Shown here: piece after piece, positions 8,598 through 18,413 of the stretch | How positions within the stretch are numbered: position 1 is the first letter of the stretch | Layout of the letters: each line of letters opens with the position of its first letter | Assembly: GCF_000312565.1 (NCBI RefSeq) | Contig: NZ_CALW02000063.1 | Coordinates: forward strand, 1 to 43,592 | Direction: 5' to 3' | Source: Bartonella rattaustraliani AUST/NH4 | GTDB taxonomy: Bacteria; Pseudomonadota; Alphaproteobacteria; Rhizobiales; Rhizobiaceae | Length of the DNA stretch: 43,592 nt | The notes under the pieces: model-generated | What the model saw: the letters and a program-made list of their open reading frames with translations, nothing else | Databases searched by the model: none | Told to the model about the DNA's origin: nothing | Position numbers and translations under genes: made by a program

Positions 8598-9644
8598 TTA
8601 GCCTTTCTCCTTTTTAACTTTGCCAATACTACGCAACGCCGACACTTCACGAAACCATTGTTTAAATGGTCGTGCTGGACTTCCTCCCCACTTTTCTCCA
8701 TCCGGAATATCATTCATTACACCACTACCAGCAGCAATCTGAACACATTTACCTATAACAATATGATCCGCCACACCAACGCTCCCACCAAGTTGAGACA
8801 TATCCCCTATGGATGTACTCCCAGCAATCCCACACTGTGCAGCAATCAAACAATAGCGACCAATCTTCACATTGTGGGCAATCTGTACTAAATTATCAAT
8901 TTTGCTTCCTTCACCTATGACGGTATCTTCAAATGTTCCACGATCAATTGTTGTATTTGCACCAATTTCTACACCATCCCCGATGAGTACACGGCCAAGC
9001 TGTGGAACTTTTTCAATCCCAGAAACGCTCCCAACATAACCAAAACCGTCTTGTCCAAGGCAAACACCAGGGTAAATCTGAACTCTATCCCCTATTAAAG
9101 AGTATTGAATTGTTACCTTAGGAGCAACATAACAGTCACGCCCAATACGACAATTTTCACCAATAACAGCAGTAGAGGAAATAAGTGTCCTCGCACCAAT
9201 TTCAACATTTTTACCAATGATAGCTCCTGCTTCAACACACACATCCTGTGCGAGTTTAGCACTTGGATGAATATGCGCATGCGGCGAAATTCCTCTCTCT
9301 CCAAACCAAGGGACTGGCTTAACAGAATCAGGAAATAAAATACGACCAATCTGAGCAAAATCACGCTGCGGTGTAGATGTCACCAAAATCGCCATAGATT
9401 TAGGAACTTTAAAAACAATTTCACTCGTACAAAAAACAGCGATAGCAGAACTTCCTAAAAGAGCATCAGAAAACTTCCGATGCTCCACAAACACAAGAGA
9501 ACCTTCTTTAGCACTTTCAAGCGAAGAAAGAGTATTGATAACCGTGTTAGAAAACTCTGGATTAAGAAGTTTAGCACCCGTCAACTCTGCAATATTAGCA
9601 ACCGTCAACCGCCGGGACGGCGTAAAAAAAAATGTATCCGCCAT
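8598..9644 (-). CDS. lpxD: UDP-3-O-(3-hydroxyacyl)glucosamine N-acyltransferase
   Basis: LpxD adds the N-linked 3-hydroxyacyl chain in lipid A synthesis. An N-terminal uridine-binding domain (residues 1-100) is followed by a hexapeptide beta helix (about 110-310), with IGQDGFGYV-type ([11 protein letters not shown]) and [20 protein letters not shown] motifs. The histidine of [15 protein letters not shown] is the expected catalytic residue. The ATG at 9644 is preferred over the TTG one codon upstream. The protein is 348 residues, normal for the family. bamA ends 66 bases upstream. Confidence 0.95.
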   Translation of the reverse strand: MADTFFFTPSRRLTVANIAELTGAKLLNPEFSNTVINTLSSLESAKEGSLVFVEHRKFSDALLGSSAIAVFCTSEIVFKVPKSMAILVTSTPQRDFAQIGRILFPDSVKPVPWFGERGISPHAHIHPSAKLAQDVCVEAGAIIGKNVEIGARTLISSTAVIGENCRIGRDCYVAPKVTIQYSLIGDRVQIYPGVCLGQDGFGYVGSVSGIEKVPQLGRVLIGDGVEIGANTTIDRGTFEDTVIGEGSKIDNLVQIAHNVKIGRYCLIAAQCGIAGSTSIGDMSQLGGSVGVADHIVIGKCVQIAAGSGVMNDIPDGEKWGGSPARPFKQWFREVSALRSIGKVKKEKG

Positions 9645-9710
9645 CAAAATACTTTCTCTCCCAGCCTAACCCATTCGCTTCAACTTTGTCCTTCTTCAAG
9701 GAAATTTAAA

Positions 9711-12107
9711 TTAGAACTTCGTAGAAATACCAAAATTCAATTTCTGCAAAAGATCACCTTCCTGCTTTCTTATTGGCCAAGCATAATCAAAACGCAATGG
9801 ACCAAACGGCGAATCCCACATCAAACTCACACCTACAGATGAACGCCATGCACTTTTAGTATATATAACAGGTGCTTCACCTTGAACAACGGGCTTGTAA
9901 TTATTACCATAAAGCGTTGCAGCATCTGCAAATAAAGCACCACGCAATCCCATTCCCTCAGGCACAATAGGTATAGGGAATTGTACTTCAGCAGTCGCAT
10001 TCATATAGGTCGTTCCCCCTAAGAAGTAAACCTCACCTTTATTAGAAACCTGACGCGGACCTATTCCATTATATTTGAAACCACGGATCATATCGGTATT
10101 GACTTTAAACATATCGAAGATACGAACACCATCGTGACCTATTTCATGAATATAACCACCACCAAAGGAAAGCAAACCAACAAGGTCCATCCGCTCAGAA
10201 AGGGTCTTGTACATCATCGCTTTACCCGTCGTCTTCAAGAATTTCGCGCTTCCACCAAGCCCTGCAAATTCCTGAGTAACACGCGCATACAACCCATCAT
10301 GTGGATTTGCCATATTATCAATAGTATTATAGGTAAGACCATAACTAACCGATGAACGTCTCCAAGGGCTATGCTTTGCAGCTTGAACAATTGCACCAGA
10401 ATATTTCTCGTATAACTCTCTTAGGTCAGACTCTTTATCGAAATCATAATCCCCACCAAAGTCATATTCTTCCTGCACATAAGAATAAGCTAAATTAGCA
10501 GATAATTGATCATTAATCGGCAAAGCAAACCGAAGTGATCCACCCGTCTGGCGCACATCATATGCTTTATCAGCGCGGTAAGTACTCCGAAAAACATCAA
10601 TACCTGCAGATAAGCGGTAACCCAAAAAATAAGGATCAACAAATGACAAATTATAATTACGAGATTTCTCTTGCCCAGCTCCTAAGCCTAAACGGACATA
10701 CTGACCACGCCCTCCCAGATTACGCTCAGTCACAGAGACCTCAAGCGACATACCAGGGCTCGTACCACCGGTTGTATACCCTCCAGAAAGGGACAGATCT
10801 CCTGTTGGCGCTTCAACAACATCTATAACCAAAACAACCTGATCAGACTGATCGGTTGGAACCATTGAAATATTAACCGCTTTAAAAAAACCCAAACTTT
10901 CCAGACGGCGCTTTGCACGCTGTATCAAAGTTTGATTGTAAGCATCCCCTTCATTCAAATCAATCTCACGGCGAATAACATAATCCCGTGTCTTTTCATT
11001 GCCACGTATTTCAATGCGCTGAATATAAGCCCGCGAACCTTGCTCAATATTATACAAAATCGAAATTGTATGATTTGCCAAATCACGATTTCCCCGCGGC
11101 TCAACTTTAGCAAAAGCATAACCCGAATCAGCAGCTTTATTGTTAATAATTGCAACAGACTGTTCAATATTCTCTGCGCTGTAGACATCACCTGTTCGCG
11201 TTTTCAGTACGTTTTTTACAGACTGAATATCAATTCCATCGATATCACTTTCAACCTGAATATCACCAATTTTATAGCGCGCCCCCTCATCAAGAACAAA
11301 ATCAATTTTATACGCGTTACTTGCCTCATCAAAAGTTGCTTTAGAAGAAACAATCCGGAAATCCGCATAACCATGATTATAATAAAAGCGACGAAGAGCC
11401 TCTTCATCAGCCGCTAAACGCTCTTCACTGTAAACATCACCTCCCAATAATAATGAGAATATTCCAGAAGGTTTCGTTAAAATAACATCACGCAAACGAC
11501 TGCTTCCAAAAACATTATTTCCCTTAAACGTGATATTTCTAATCTTTGTTTTCCTACCCTCAACAATATTAAAGACCACATTTACACGCCCTTTTCCCAG
11601 GTTAATGGTCTGAACCTTAACAGCGACACTATGACGGCCAACAATTTTATAAGCTTCGTGAATCGTCTTAATATCCGCTGAAAGTTTAGCAGAATTAAAA
11701 GGCTCATTCGGCTTTAAGGAAATAAACCGTTTAAGATCAGGGTCCTTAAGAGACTTATTTCCTTGAAACAATACCTGATTGACTACCTCATACTCTTTGA
11801 CAAACACAATCAATTTATTACCAACCTGATTTATTTTAACATCATAAAATAAACCTAACCCGAAAAGACGCTTTACTGCAGCATCTACATCACTACTGGA
11901 AACACTCTGTCCAGCTTTAATGTCTATATTGTCGCGAACTGCCTGAGCACTCACAAATTTATTTCCCCGAACCTCAATAGAATGAACGACAGACGCCTGT
12001 GCCACTCCAACCATCGTAACTGACATAACGACTGTTGTTGGAACAACACCCCCAAACCCTAATACCAACACAGATGCTGCACTTAAAAACTTTGAACTCG
12101 TAGTCAT
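9711..12107 (-). CDS. bamA: Outer membrane protein assembly factor BamA
   Basis: BamA is the Omp85 core of the outer-membrane beta-barrel insertion machine. A signal peptide (about residues 1-38, ending AQA) is followed by five POTRA repeats (about 39-420; starts such as VHSIEVRGNKFVSAQAVRD, RNITFKGNNVFG and QRIEIRGNEKTRD are visible). A 16-strand surface-antigen barrel then runs to the C-terminal Phe (GISTKF), the usual insertion signal. VRGFKYNGIGPR contains the conserved L6 RGF motif. Length is 798 residues. The gene lies between rseP and lpxD, the standard order, so barrel assembly and lipid A synthesis are made from one region. Confidence 0.96.
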   Translation of the reverse strand: MTTSSKFLSAASVLVLGFGGVVPTTVVMSVTMVGVAQASVVHSIEVRGNKFVSAQAVRDNIDIKAGQSVSSSDVDAAVKRLFGLGLFYDVKINQVGNKLIVFVKEYEVVNQVLFQGNKSLKDPDLKRFISLKPNEPFNSAKLSADIKTIHEAYKIVGRHSVAVKVQTINLGKGRVNVVFNIVEGRKTKIRNITFKGNNVFGSSRLRDVILTKPSGIFSLLLGGDVYSEERLAADEEALRRFYYNHGYADFRIVSSKATFDEASNAYKIDFVLDEGARYKIGDIQVESDIDGIDIQSVKNVLKTRTGDVYSAENIEQSVAIINNKAADSGYAFAKVEPRGNRDLANHTISILYNIEQGSRAYIQRIEIRGNEKTRDYVIRREIDLNEGDAYNQTLIQRAKRRLESLGFFKAVNISMVPTDQSDQVVLVIDVVEAPTGDLSLSGGYTTGGTSPGMSLEVSVTERNLGGRGQYVRLGLGAGQEKSRNYNLSFVDPYFLGYRLSAGIDVFRSTYRADKAYDVRQTGGSLRFALPINDQLSANLAYSYVQEEYDFGGDYDFDKESDLRELYEKYSGAIVQAAKHSPWRRSSVSYGLTYNTIDNMANPHDGLYARVTQEFAGLGGSAKFLKTTGKAMMYKTLSERMDLVGLLSFGGGYIHEIGHDGVRIFDMFKVNTDMIRGFKYNGIGPRQVSNKGEVYFLGGTTYMNATAEVQFPIPIVPEGMGLRGALFADAATLYGNNYKPVVQGEAPVIYTKSAWRSSVGVSLMWDSPFGPLRFDYAWPIRKQEGDLLQKLNFGISTKF

Positions 12108-12309
12108 TGGCTTTTTTTACCTTATCTTATTCCCTGAACATTATGCCTCAAAAAGCTAACTGCTATAATGACTTTATTTACAGAAGAACTTTTCACCCCT
12201 TATTTACTGATTACAGCATACAACGCCACCACATTTTGTGGACATGGTAAACGACTTTAAATTTATCTCTCCACTCATACTCAATTTATAAAATGTTTTC
12301 CATAATTTA

Positions 12310-13458
12310 TTAGCTAAACCAACAAAAATAATCATTAAAGAACGCAAAAAGCATAAATAGGATGAGAACACAAAAACCTAAGCGAAAAATAATCTCTTGA
12401 ATTTTAGCAGATATTGGTCTTCTCGTAAAAATCTCAATAACGTGAAATAATAAATGCCCACCGTCAAGTGGCGGTATCGGAAAAAGATTAATAAGTCCAA
12501 TACCTATCGAAAGAAAAGCCGCAAAATTCAACAAAGAGATAAAACCTGTCTCGCTAATTTTCCAAGCAATTTTAACAGTTTTGGAAGGTCCGCTTAACTG
12601 GCAGTGATCTTCTTTTCCACCGATTAAACGACTCATAAAAAGAACTGTTTGTGTGACAATAAATGTAGCGCGTTTTGAGGCTTCCTTTACAGCTGCCATA
12701 AAATTATAACGAATATGCTTTACATAAGCCGGATCTAAACGTGTAAGATTGTTGGGATCAACAGGCACACCTACACCTATCATACCACTTTGAATCCGAT
12801 TACCAAACCCATCATCTCGTTCAACTATTTTGGGTGTAATTACCGTCGTAAACACCCGCCCCATGCGTTCTACTTTGAACTCTATAGGGCTTCCACCATG
12901 AAAAGTGACATAGCTCATCAAATCTTCAAAACTCTCAACTTGTTGTCCATCCAGTTCAATGAATCGGTCACCTAATTTCAAACCAGCTTGAACAGCTGGA
13001 GAATCTTTTGCCAAAGAACCAACAACTGGCTCAATGACTGCACGACCATAAATAAAGAAAAAAAATGTTAAAATAACAACAGTAAAAAGAGCATTGAAAA
13101 AAGGACCAGCAAAGACAGTTGCTGCTTTTTTCCAAGCATGGGCACAAGCAAATGAACCGTCAACAATCGAAGAAAACTGAGATGATGCCCCCCCCACTTT
13201 TTCTCCCTCTCCAATAAACTTTACATATCCCCCTAAAGGAATGAGTCCTAAACGCCACTGTGTTCCATATTTATCTGTATAACCAAATAGTTTTGGGCCA
13301 AACCCAAGCGAAAAAACCAATGCTTTAATACCACACCAACGTCCAATTAAATAATGCCCCATTTCATGAACAAAAATGATCAGCATAATAACAAAAAGAA
13401 TACTCAAACTTCTTAAAAGAAAATTCCCCCCCTCTATTATATGATTTAAAAGCTCCAA
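12310..13458 (-). CDS. rseP: RseP-family intramembrane site-2 metalloprotease
   Basis: This is an inner-membrane zinc protease that cleaves transmembrane anti-sigma factors or signal peptides. HEMGH (residues 31-35) in the first membrane segment is the HExxH zinc site, and NLFPIPPLDGGHLLF near the C-terminus supplies the third ligand. A single PDZ domain (about 125-205, with GLKLGDRFIELDGQ) lies between, where E. coli RseP has two. The start is a TTG at 13458 with a strong GAGGAGAGG upstream. The protein is 382 residues, typical of alphaproteobacterial members. The substrate is unknown here. Confidence 0.93.
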   Translation of the reverse strand: MELLNHIIEGGNFLLRSLSILFVIMLIIFVHEMGHYLIGRWCGIKALVFSLGFGPKLFGYTDKYGTQWRLGLIPLGGYVKFIGEGEKVGGASSQFSSIVDGSFACAHAWKKAATVFAGPFFNALFTVVILTFFFFIYGRAVIEPVVGSLAKDSPAVQAGLKLGDRFIELDGQQVESFEDLMSYVTFHGGSPIEFKVERMGRVFTTVITPKIVERDDGFGNRIQSGMIGVGVPVDPNNLTRLDPAYVKHIRYNFMAAVKEASKRATFIVTQTVLFMSRLIGGKEDHCQLSGPSKTVKIAWKISETGFISLLNFAAFLSIGIGLINLFPIPPLDGGHLLFHVIEIFTRRPISAKIQEIIFRLGFCVLILFMLFAFFNDYFCWFS

Positions 13459-13473
13459 AATATCCTCTCCTCA

Positions 13474-14289
13474 CTAAACTATACAAGAGAGCTTAAAAGG
13501 TGTATCCATATCAAACATAAACGAACAAATTAAATAAAGCAGAAAAGCAGCCCCTACCAATCCATCCATACGATCCATAAAACCACCGTGTCCAGGAAGT
13601 AAAGCACTCGAATCTTTAACAAAGAAATGCCTTTTTAGCCATGACTGCCCCAAATCACTCAATTGTGAAACAATTGATAAAGTAAGCGCAAGGAACAGTA
13701 CAAAAAAACTGTTTAAAGTTACTTCAAAAAATTGAAAAGCAACCAATGCACCGCCCAAAACCCCGACAACTGTGCCACCAATTGCCCCTGCCCACGTTTT
13801 ATTAGGAGAAAACCTTGGTGCTAATTTGGCCCCCCCAAACGTACGCCCGCTAAAATAGCCAGCAATATCTGTTCCCCACACAATCGTAAACAAGAAGACA
13901 ACAACTTGAAATCCTGAGGACTCATGTCCCCGCAAAAAGGATAAAGCGACAACCGGAAAAGATGCATATAAAAAGCCAAAGAAAACCCACCCACTCTTTT
14001 TCACAGGACCAATCGCTAACAATACTGCAAAAACGATCAAAACACCAAAAATCACGAAAGCAGATACACCAGATATCAAAAAAGAACCGAAAACTAAATA
14101 AAAAATGCTCGCGAATATCTTTTGTGAAACACGCCACTTCTCTTTAGTGATACTTATCCACTCATAAAGAATAAAACCACCAATAACCCAAGCAAACAAA
14201 AAAAATAAAGTGCTTCCAACCCACGTCAAATACAAAGCAATAATGCCAAAAACAAAAGCTGTTAAAGTACGATAAACAAGATTAGACAA
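13474..14289 (-). CDS. cdsA: Phosphatidate cytidylyltransferase (CDP-diglyceride synthase)
   Basis: CdsA makes CDP-diacylglycerol from phosphatidic acid and CTP in the inner membrane. It is a polytopic protein with about eight hydrophobic segments and the C-terminal family signature SQLSDLGQSWLKRHF followed by KDSSALLPGHGGFMDRMD. Both possible starts are TTG. The one at 14289 has GGATAG just upstream and gives an N-terminus (SNLVYRTLTA) like relatives; the one at 14301 has no visible ribosome binding site. The gene begins where the uppS remnant ends, so it may have lost its original translational coupling. Confidence 0.92.
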   Translation of the reverse strand: MSNLVYRTLTAFVFGIIALYLTWVGSTLFFLFAWVIGGFILYEWISITKEKWRVSQKIFASIFYLVFGSFLISGVSAFVIFGVLIVFAVLLAIGPVKKSGWVFFGFLYASFPVVALSFLRGHESSGFQVVVFLFTIVWGTDIAGYFSGRTFGGAKLAPRFSPNKTWAGAIGGTVVGVLGGALVAFQFFEVTLNSFFVLFLALTLSIVSQLSDLGQSWLKRHFFVKDSSALLPGHGGFMDRMDGLVGAAFLLYLICSFMFDMDTPFKLSCIV

Positions 14290-14293
14290 AACA

Positions 14294-14770
14294 CTATCCA
14301 AACAAAGAATACAAACTCAAAAACCGGAGCAAAAATTTTCTCTGCTCTACTTTATACCCAAACTCTTGCAAATCTTCTTTATAATTTATCATAAAACATT
14401 CAATATACCAAGATTCAGCCGTAAAATGAAAAAGCTGCGCTTCATTGCCCCTATCAATGTTGAAGCTTAAATGCACTACCTGCTCTCTGTAAGAGCATTT
14501 TTCCACCCAAAGAATCTGTCATTTTTTTTCAAAAAACAAAGGATCATTGAAAATGAAAAAACATGAATAACAAATCTTAGACTATTCCATTGTATCCTTT
14601 ATAATGGGAAGTCATAGCAAAATTAAGGCATGACCTTTCTTTTTACATCCTTTGCCTTGTCTTTTCTATGGAATATTTAAAAACCTTAAGGATAGCAGCA
14701 ATGCCATCCACAATATGAAAAATACGTTGAGACACTCCCACTGTCTTTCTTAAGATTTGCACTCACAGAA
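14294..14770 (-). pseudogene. uppS: Decayed uppS (isoprenyl/undecaprenyl diphosphate synthase)
   Basis: In related genomes uppS lies between frr and cdsA; here the slot holds no intact gene. Reading minus, the last part (about 14476-14294) is open and resembles the UppS C-terminus: VHLSFNIDRGNEAQLFHF against the family's VDLVIRTGGE-R-SNF, then SWYIECF...YKEDLQE...VEQRKF against the WPDF-KEDL-EAL---RERRFG ending. It stops exactly at the cdsA start. A second piece in another register (about 14590-14630) reads LNFAMTSHYKGYNGIV, like LNIA-NYGGR-DIV, followed by a stop. A weaker piece (about 14650-14710) reads VFKYSIEKTRQRM, like LFAFS-ENW-RP. Stops and frame changes separate the pieces and the N-terminal MDGNGRWA motif is not found. 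UppS is normally needed to make the undecaprenyl carrier. Confidence 0.75.
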
Positions 14771-14963
14771 TAACAGAATCCCTCATCAAAGTCCTAAAAG
14801 CATCCCTTCTTTCAAATAAACCTCTCAGCATATAGCCGAAGAATACAACCATCCTAAGTATCACAATATCATCTTAAAAAACAGACTCTTTCTGCTCTTT
14901 TCCACAAAAATAATGTGACATGAGATACGAGATATAATATGCCTTCCTTAGCAACAAAATCGT

Positions 14964-15524
14964 TTAAACACGCATAATTTCAGCTTCTTTCACAGATAAA
15001 ATCTTATCAATGTCAGCAATGGTTTCATCCGTGAGTTTTTGAACTTTTTCGGAGAAGCTGTGTGCTTCATCTTGACTCATTTCACCTTCTTTTTCTAGTT
15101 TTTTCAAATTATCCATACCATCACGACGAACATGGCGGGTTGCAACACGCGCTTGTTCTGCATATTGATGCGCAATTTTTACAAGTTCTTTACGGCGTTC
15201 TTCATTCAATTCAGGTAAAGGAATACGTAAATTTACACCATCCGTAATAGGATTTAAACCAAGTCCAGAATCACGAATAGCACGCTCCACAGCCCCTACC
15301 ATCGTTTTATCCCATACAGAAACCGAAAGCATACGCGGTTCCGGAACTGAAATATTCGCAACTTGGTTTATATGTACGGTAGAACCATAAGCCTCTATCA
15401 TCAGCGGCTCTAATAAACTCGCCGAAGCCCGCCCCGTCCGCAAACCACCTAACTCATGCTTAAAAGCCGCAATAGCACCATCCATGCGACGCTTCAAATC
15501 ATCCATAATCGATGTAACATTCAT
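14964..15524 (-). CDS. frr: Ribosome recycling factor
   Basis: RRF splits post-termination ribosomes together with EF-G. At 186 residues it is full length, with typical [37 protein letters not shown] and [19 protein letters not shown] motifs spanning domains I and II. GAAGGAGACGGAACT precedes the ATG. It follows pyrH by 37 bases in the usual order. The next original gene downstream (uppS) is decayed. Confidence 0.96.
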   Translation of the reverse strand: MNVTSIMDDLKRRMDGAIAAFKHELGGLRTGRASASLLEPLMIEAYGSTVHINQVANISVPEPRMLSVSVWDKTMVGAVERAIRDSGLGLNPITDGVNLRIPLPELNEERRKELVKIAHQYAEQARVATRHVRRDGMDNLKKLEKEGEMSQDEAHSFSEKVQKLTDETIADIDKILSVKEAEIMRV

Positions 15525-15561
15525 AGTTCCGTCTCCTTCAATTACGATTTGAAGATTATCC

Positions 15562-16281
15562 TCATTCCGATACTATTGTAAACCGTCCAGTTCCATTTAA
15601 TACTTTAGCTAAGCCACCTTTTTCATGAATGGAGTACACAATAATTGGCACATTGTTCTCGCGTGCTAAAGTAACCGCAGTTGTATCCATCACAGACAAT
15701 CCCCATTGCAAAATCTCAACATGCGTTAATTGACTAAAACGTTTAGCCGTAGGATCTATCTTTGGATCCGCCGAATAAATACCATCCACTTGTGTTCCTT
15801 TTAGAAGAACATCTGCACCTATTTCTGCTGCGCGTAAAGTCGCTGCAGAATCAGTGGTAAAAAACGGATTACCTGTACCACCAGCAAAAATAACGACTTT
15901 TCCTTGATTCACGTAACCTATTGCTTTACGCTGTGAAAAACTTTCACAAATTTGTGGCATAGCGACCGCAGAAAGCACAACTGTTTCAATACCCAATTTT
16001 GTCAATGATGTTCTTAATGCTAAAGAATTAATAGCAGTTGCAAGCATTCCCATGTGATCGCCTGTTACACGATCACCACCATGTGAAGCAACAGCAACTC
16101 CGCGAAAAATATTGCCTCCACCTATAACAACAGCAACCTCTACCCCCATTTCCCGCACTTCTGCAATATCAGCAGCAATACGATCTACAACGGCAACATC
16201 AATTCCAAAACTTTGCCCCCCCATAAGAGCTTCACCTGAAACTTTTAAAAGAATACGTTTATATTGAAGCGCTAATGTCAT
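15562..16281 (-). CDS. pyrH: UMP kinase
   Basis: PyrH phosphorylates UMP to UDP in pyrimidine nucleotide synthesis and belongs to the amino acid kinase fold. Visible motifs are [60 protein letters not shown] and [18 protein letters not shown]. At 239 residues it is full length. GGGAG precedes the ATG. It is probably transcribed with tsf and frr. Confidence 0.96.
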   Translation of the reverse strand: MTLALQYKRILLKVSGEALMGGQSFGIDVAVVDRIAADIAEVREMGVEVAVVIGGGNIFRGVAVASHGGDRVTGDHMGMLATAINSLALRTSLTKLGIETVVLSAVAMPQICESFSQRKAIGYVNQGKVVIFAGGTGNPFFTTDSAATLRAAEIGADVLLKGTQVDGIYSADPKIDPTAKRFSQLTHVEILQWGLSVMDTTAVTLARENNVPIIVYSIHEKGGLAKVLNGTGRFTIVSE

Positions 16282-16328
16282 TGATTAACTCCCAAAAAGC
16301 ACAAGTACTCTTCACTTTTGACACCACT

Positions 16329-16358
16329 AAGGGCACCACTTTGCCACGTGACGCCCTT
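16329..16358 (-). other. Stable hairpin between tsf and pyrH
   Basis: AAGGGC...GCCCTT with an inner TCAC/GTGG extension forms an 11-pair stem (with two G-T pairs) around an 8-base loop. No T-run follows on either strand, so it is not an obvious intrinsic terminator. It could be a processing or regulatory structure in the pyrH leader. Confidence 0.4.
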
Positions 16359-16437
16359 TCAACAACTATAACTTCCCATATCAAGATTCTACACTCAATG
16401 ATATGTGTTCAAATCTCTAAAAATTACCTATAAGCAA

Positions 16438-17361
16438 CTACCCTTTTACAGCCGCTGCAACCTCTGCCGCAAAATCAGACTCCTCTTTTTCCAAGCCCTC
16501 CCCTAGCGCGAAACGGATAAAGCCTGTGATTTTTGCCGGTGCACCAATCATTTTTTCAGCATCCTTTAAAGCAGCTTCAACACTCATATCAGGATTCATG
16601 ACAAAAGCCTGAGAAAGCAAAACAACTTCTTCAAAAAACTTACGCATACGCCCTTCCACCATTTTTTCAATGATATTTTCAGGCTTTCCAGATTGACGCG
16701 CCTGATCTGAAAAAATCGCTTTTTCACGCTCAATCGCACTGGAATCAACATCTTCTGCCTTTAGTGCCAACGGATTAGTTGCAGCAATATGCATCGCAAT
16801 TTGCCGACCAAAAGCAACAGCTGCTTCCTTATTTCCTGTAGTTTCAATAGCAACCAAAACACCAAGTTTACCGAGCCCATCAGCCATACTGTTGTGTATA
16901 TAAGTCGCAACAACACCATCTTCAACAGAAAGTTTAGCAGAACGGCGAAATGTCATATTTTCGCCAATAGTCCCAATGGCATCCTTAATTGTAGATTCGA
17001 CAGTCTTTTCAGAACCAGGATAAAGAGAGACGGAAACAGTTTCTACATTTCCTTGTGTATTCAGCGCAGCTGTTGCAACATTGCGTACAATATCCTGGAA
17101 TACTTCATTGCGCGCAACAAAGTCTGTTTCGGAATTAATCTCAACTAAAACCGCGCTTGAATCTTTTGACACAACTCCTATCAACCCTTCAGCCGCTGTA
17201 CGCCCAGCCTTTTTATCTGCTTTTGCTATACCCCTTTTACGCAACCAATCAACAGCAGCTTCCATATCACCATTCGTCTCTGCAAGGGCAGCTTTACAAT
17301 CCATCATACCAGCGCCCGATAATTCCCGAAGTTCTTTTACTTGTGCAGCAGTAATGTTCAT
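16438..17361 (-). CDS. tsf: Elongation factor Ts
   Basis: EF-Ts is the nucleotide exchange factor for EF-Tu. The N-terminal UBA-like part reads [19 protein letters not shown], and the core contains [12 protein letters not shown], the conserved TDFVAR contact with EF-Tu. At 307 residues it is typical for alphaproteobacteria. GAGGAAAAT precedes the ATG. It lies downstream of rpsB across a spacer with a hairpin. Confidence 0.96.
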   Translation of the reverse strand: MNITAAQVKELRELSGAGMMDCKAALAETNGDMEAAVDWLRKRGIAKADKKAGRTAAEGLIGVVSKDSSAVLVEINSETDFVARNEVFQDIVRNVATAALNTQGNVETVSVSLYPGSEKTVESTIKDAIGTIGENMTFRRSAKLSVEDGVVATYIHNSMADGLGKLGVLVAIETTGNKEAAVAFGRQIAMHIAATNPLALKAEDVDSSAIEREKAIFSDQARQSGKPENIIEKMVEGRMRKFFEEVVLLSQAFVMNPDMSVEAALKDAEKMIGAPAKITGFIRFALGEGLEKEESDFAAEVAAAVKG

Positions 17362-17395
17362 ATTTTCCTCTTTGTTCTCTCATGGTGAAAGTGTG

Positions 17396-17458
17396 CAAGA
17401 AAAAAACTATGCACGCCTACAACCTTTTCTTTAGAAAATAAGTACCTTAAATAGGCGT
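17396..17458 (-). terminator. Candidate attenuator between rpsB and tsf
   Basis: On the minus strand ACGCCTA (17458-17452) pairs with TAGGCGT (17419-17413), with an inner TTTTCT/AGAAAA hairpin in the loop, followed within a few bases by a run of seven Ts. This looks like an intrinsic terminator that could lower tsf expression relative to S2. A readthrough fraction is expected because tsf has no clear promoter of its own. Confidence 0.5.
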
Positions 17459-17466
17459 TTAAATTA

Positions 17467-18255
17467 TCACTCAGAAACTGAAAGCGCACTTTCTGCAGCC
17501 TCAGTTTCTAAAATGGGTTCCACAGGCGCATCAGCCTGTGCTCCTAGATCGACACCCATCGCACCTTGTTGACGAGCAATACCATCAAGAGCTGCACGCG
17601 CGAAAAGATCACAATAAAGAGAAATTGCACGAGAAGCATCATCATTCCCCGGAATCGGATGCGTCACATTATCAGGATCACAATTGGTATCAATGATAGC
17701 AATAACTGGAATATTCAAACGTTTTGCTTCTTGGATAGCAATATTTTCTTTATTCGTATCAATAACAAAGATAAGATCTGGAACAGATCCCATATCCTTA
17801 ATACCACCAAGCGCACGATTCAGCTTTTCACGATCGCGTTCAAGATTTAAACGTTCTTTTTTGGTAAAGCCCTGCGCCTCAGCAGCGAGAATTTTATCCA
17901 ACTTTCGTAAACGGCGTATCGAATGGGAAATCGTTTTCCAGTTTGTAAGCATACCGCCAAGCCAACGTGCATTTACATAATATTGCGCTGAACGATTCGC
18001 CGCATCAGCAATAATATCAGATGCCTGCCGCTTAGTCCCAACAAAGAGAATGCGCCCACCCCGCGCAACTGTATCTGAAACAAGTTTAAGCGCTTGGTGT
18101 AAAAGAGGAACTGTTTGAGCAAGATCAATAATATGAATATTATTACGTTGACCATAAATATAAGGAGTCATTTTTGGATTCCAGCGATGAGTCTGGTGCC
18201 CAAAATGTACACCAGCTTCTAAAAGCTGCTGCATAGTAAAATCTGGTAGTGCCAT
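17467..18255 (-). CDS. rpsB: 30S ribosomal protein S2
   Basis: S2 binds the back of the 30S head-body junction. Typical stretches are [61 protein letters not shown] and [25 protein letters not shown]. At 262 residues it is full length with an acidic alphaproteobacterial C-terminal extension. GGAAAGGAT precedes the ATG. It is the first gene of the long minus-strand cluster and has its own promoter. Confidence 0.97.
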   Translation of the reverse strand: MALPDFTMQQLLEAGVHFGHQTHRWNPKMTPYIYGQRNNIHIIDLAQTVPLLHQALKLVSDTVARGGRILFVGTKRQASDIIADAANRSAQYYVNARWLGGMLTNWKTISHSIRRLRKLDKILAAEAQGFTKKERLNLERDREKLNRALGGIKDMGSVPDLIFVIDTNKENIAIQEAKRLNIPVIAIIDTNCDPDNVTHPIPGNDDASRAISLYCDLFARAALDGIARQQGAMGVDLGAQADAPVEPILETEAAESALSVSE

Positions 18256-18367
18256 AGTTTATCCTTTCCGGTTTAGCCTCCGCGGAAAAAGTAGAGAAAA
18301 CTACTACCGGCGGACATTTGCTCGACTTTTCTTGCAAACACCCAAAATCCGCGTGTGAAATGACGCC

Positions 18368-18395
18368 AATATACTAATATTTTACTCTTTTTCAA
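18368..18395 (-). promoter_or_regulatory. Promoter of rpsB
   Basis: On the minus strand TTGAAA (18395-18390) and TATATT (18373-18368) are spaced by 16 bases, a good sigma70-type match. Transcription would start near 18361, giving a leader of about 105 bases before rpsB. The leader contains GC-rich complementary segments (around CCGCCGG and CCGCGG) that could fold, as is usual for S2 autoregulation, though no known motif was confirmed. Confidence 0.55.
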
Positions 18396-18413
18396 GCTTT
18401 TTTCTAAAGTCTT

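Noticed and set aside
14964-18255. Various 60-120-codon plus-strand frames opposite frr, tsf and rpsB
   Set aside because: All lie opposite well-supported conserved genes and are composition shadows.
18143-18337. 64-codon minus-strand frame upstream of rpsB
   Set aside because: It overlaps the rpsB start and leader in another frame and its translation has no protein character.
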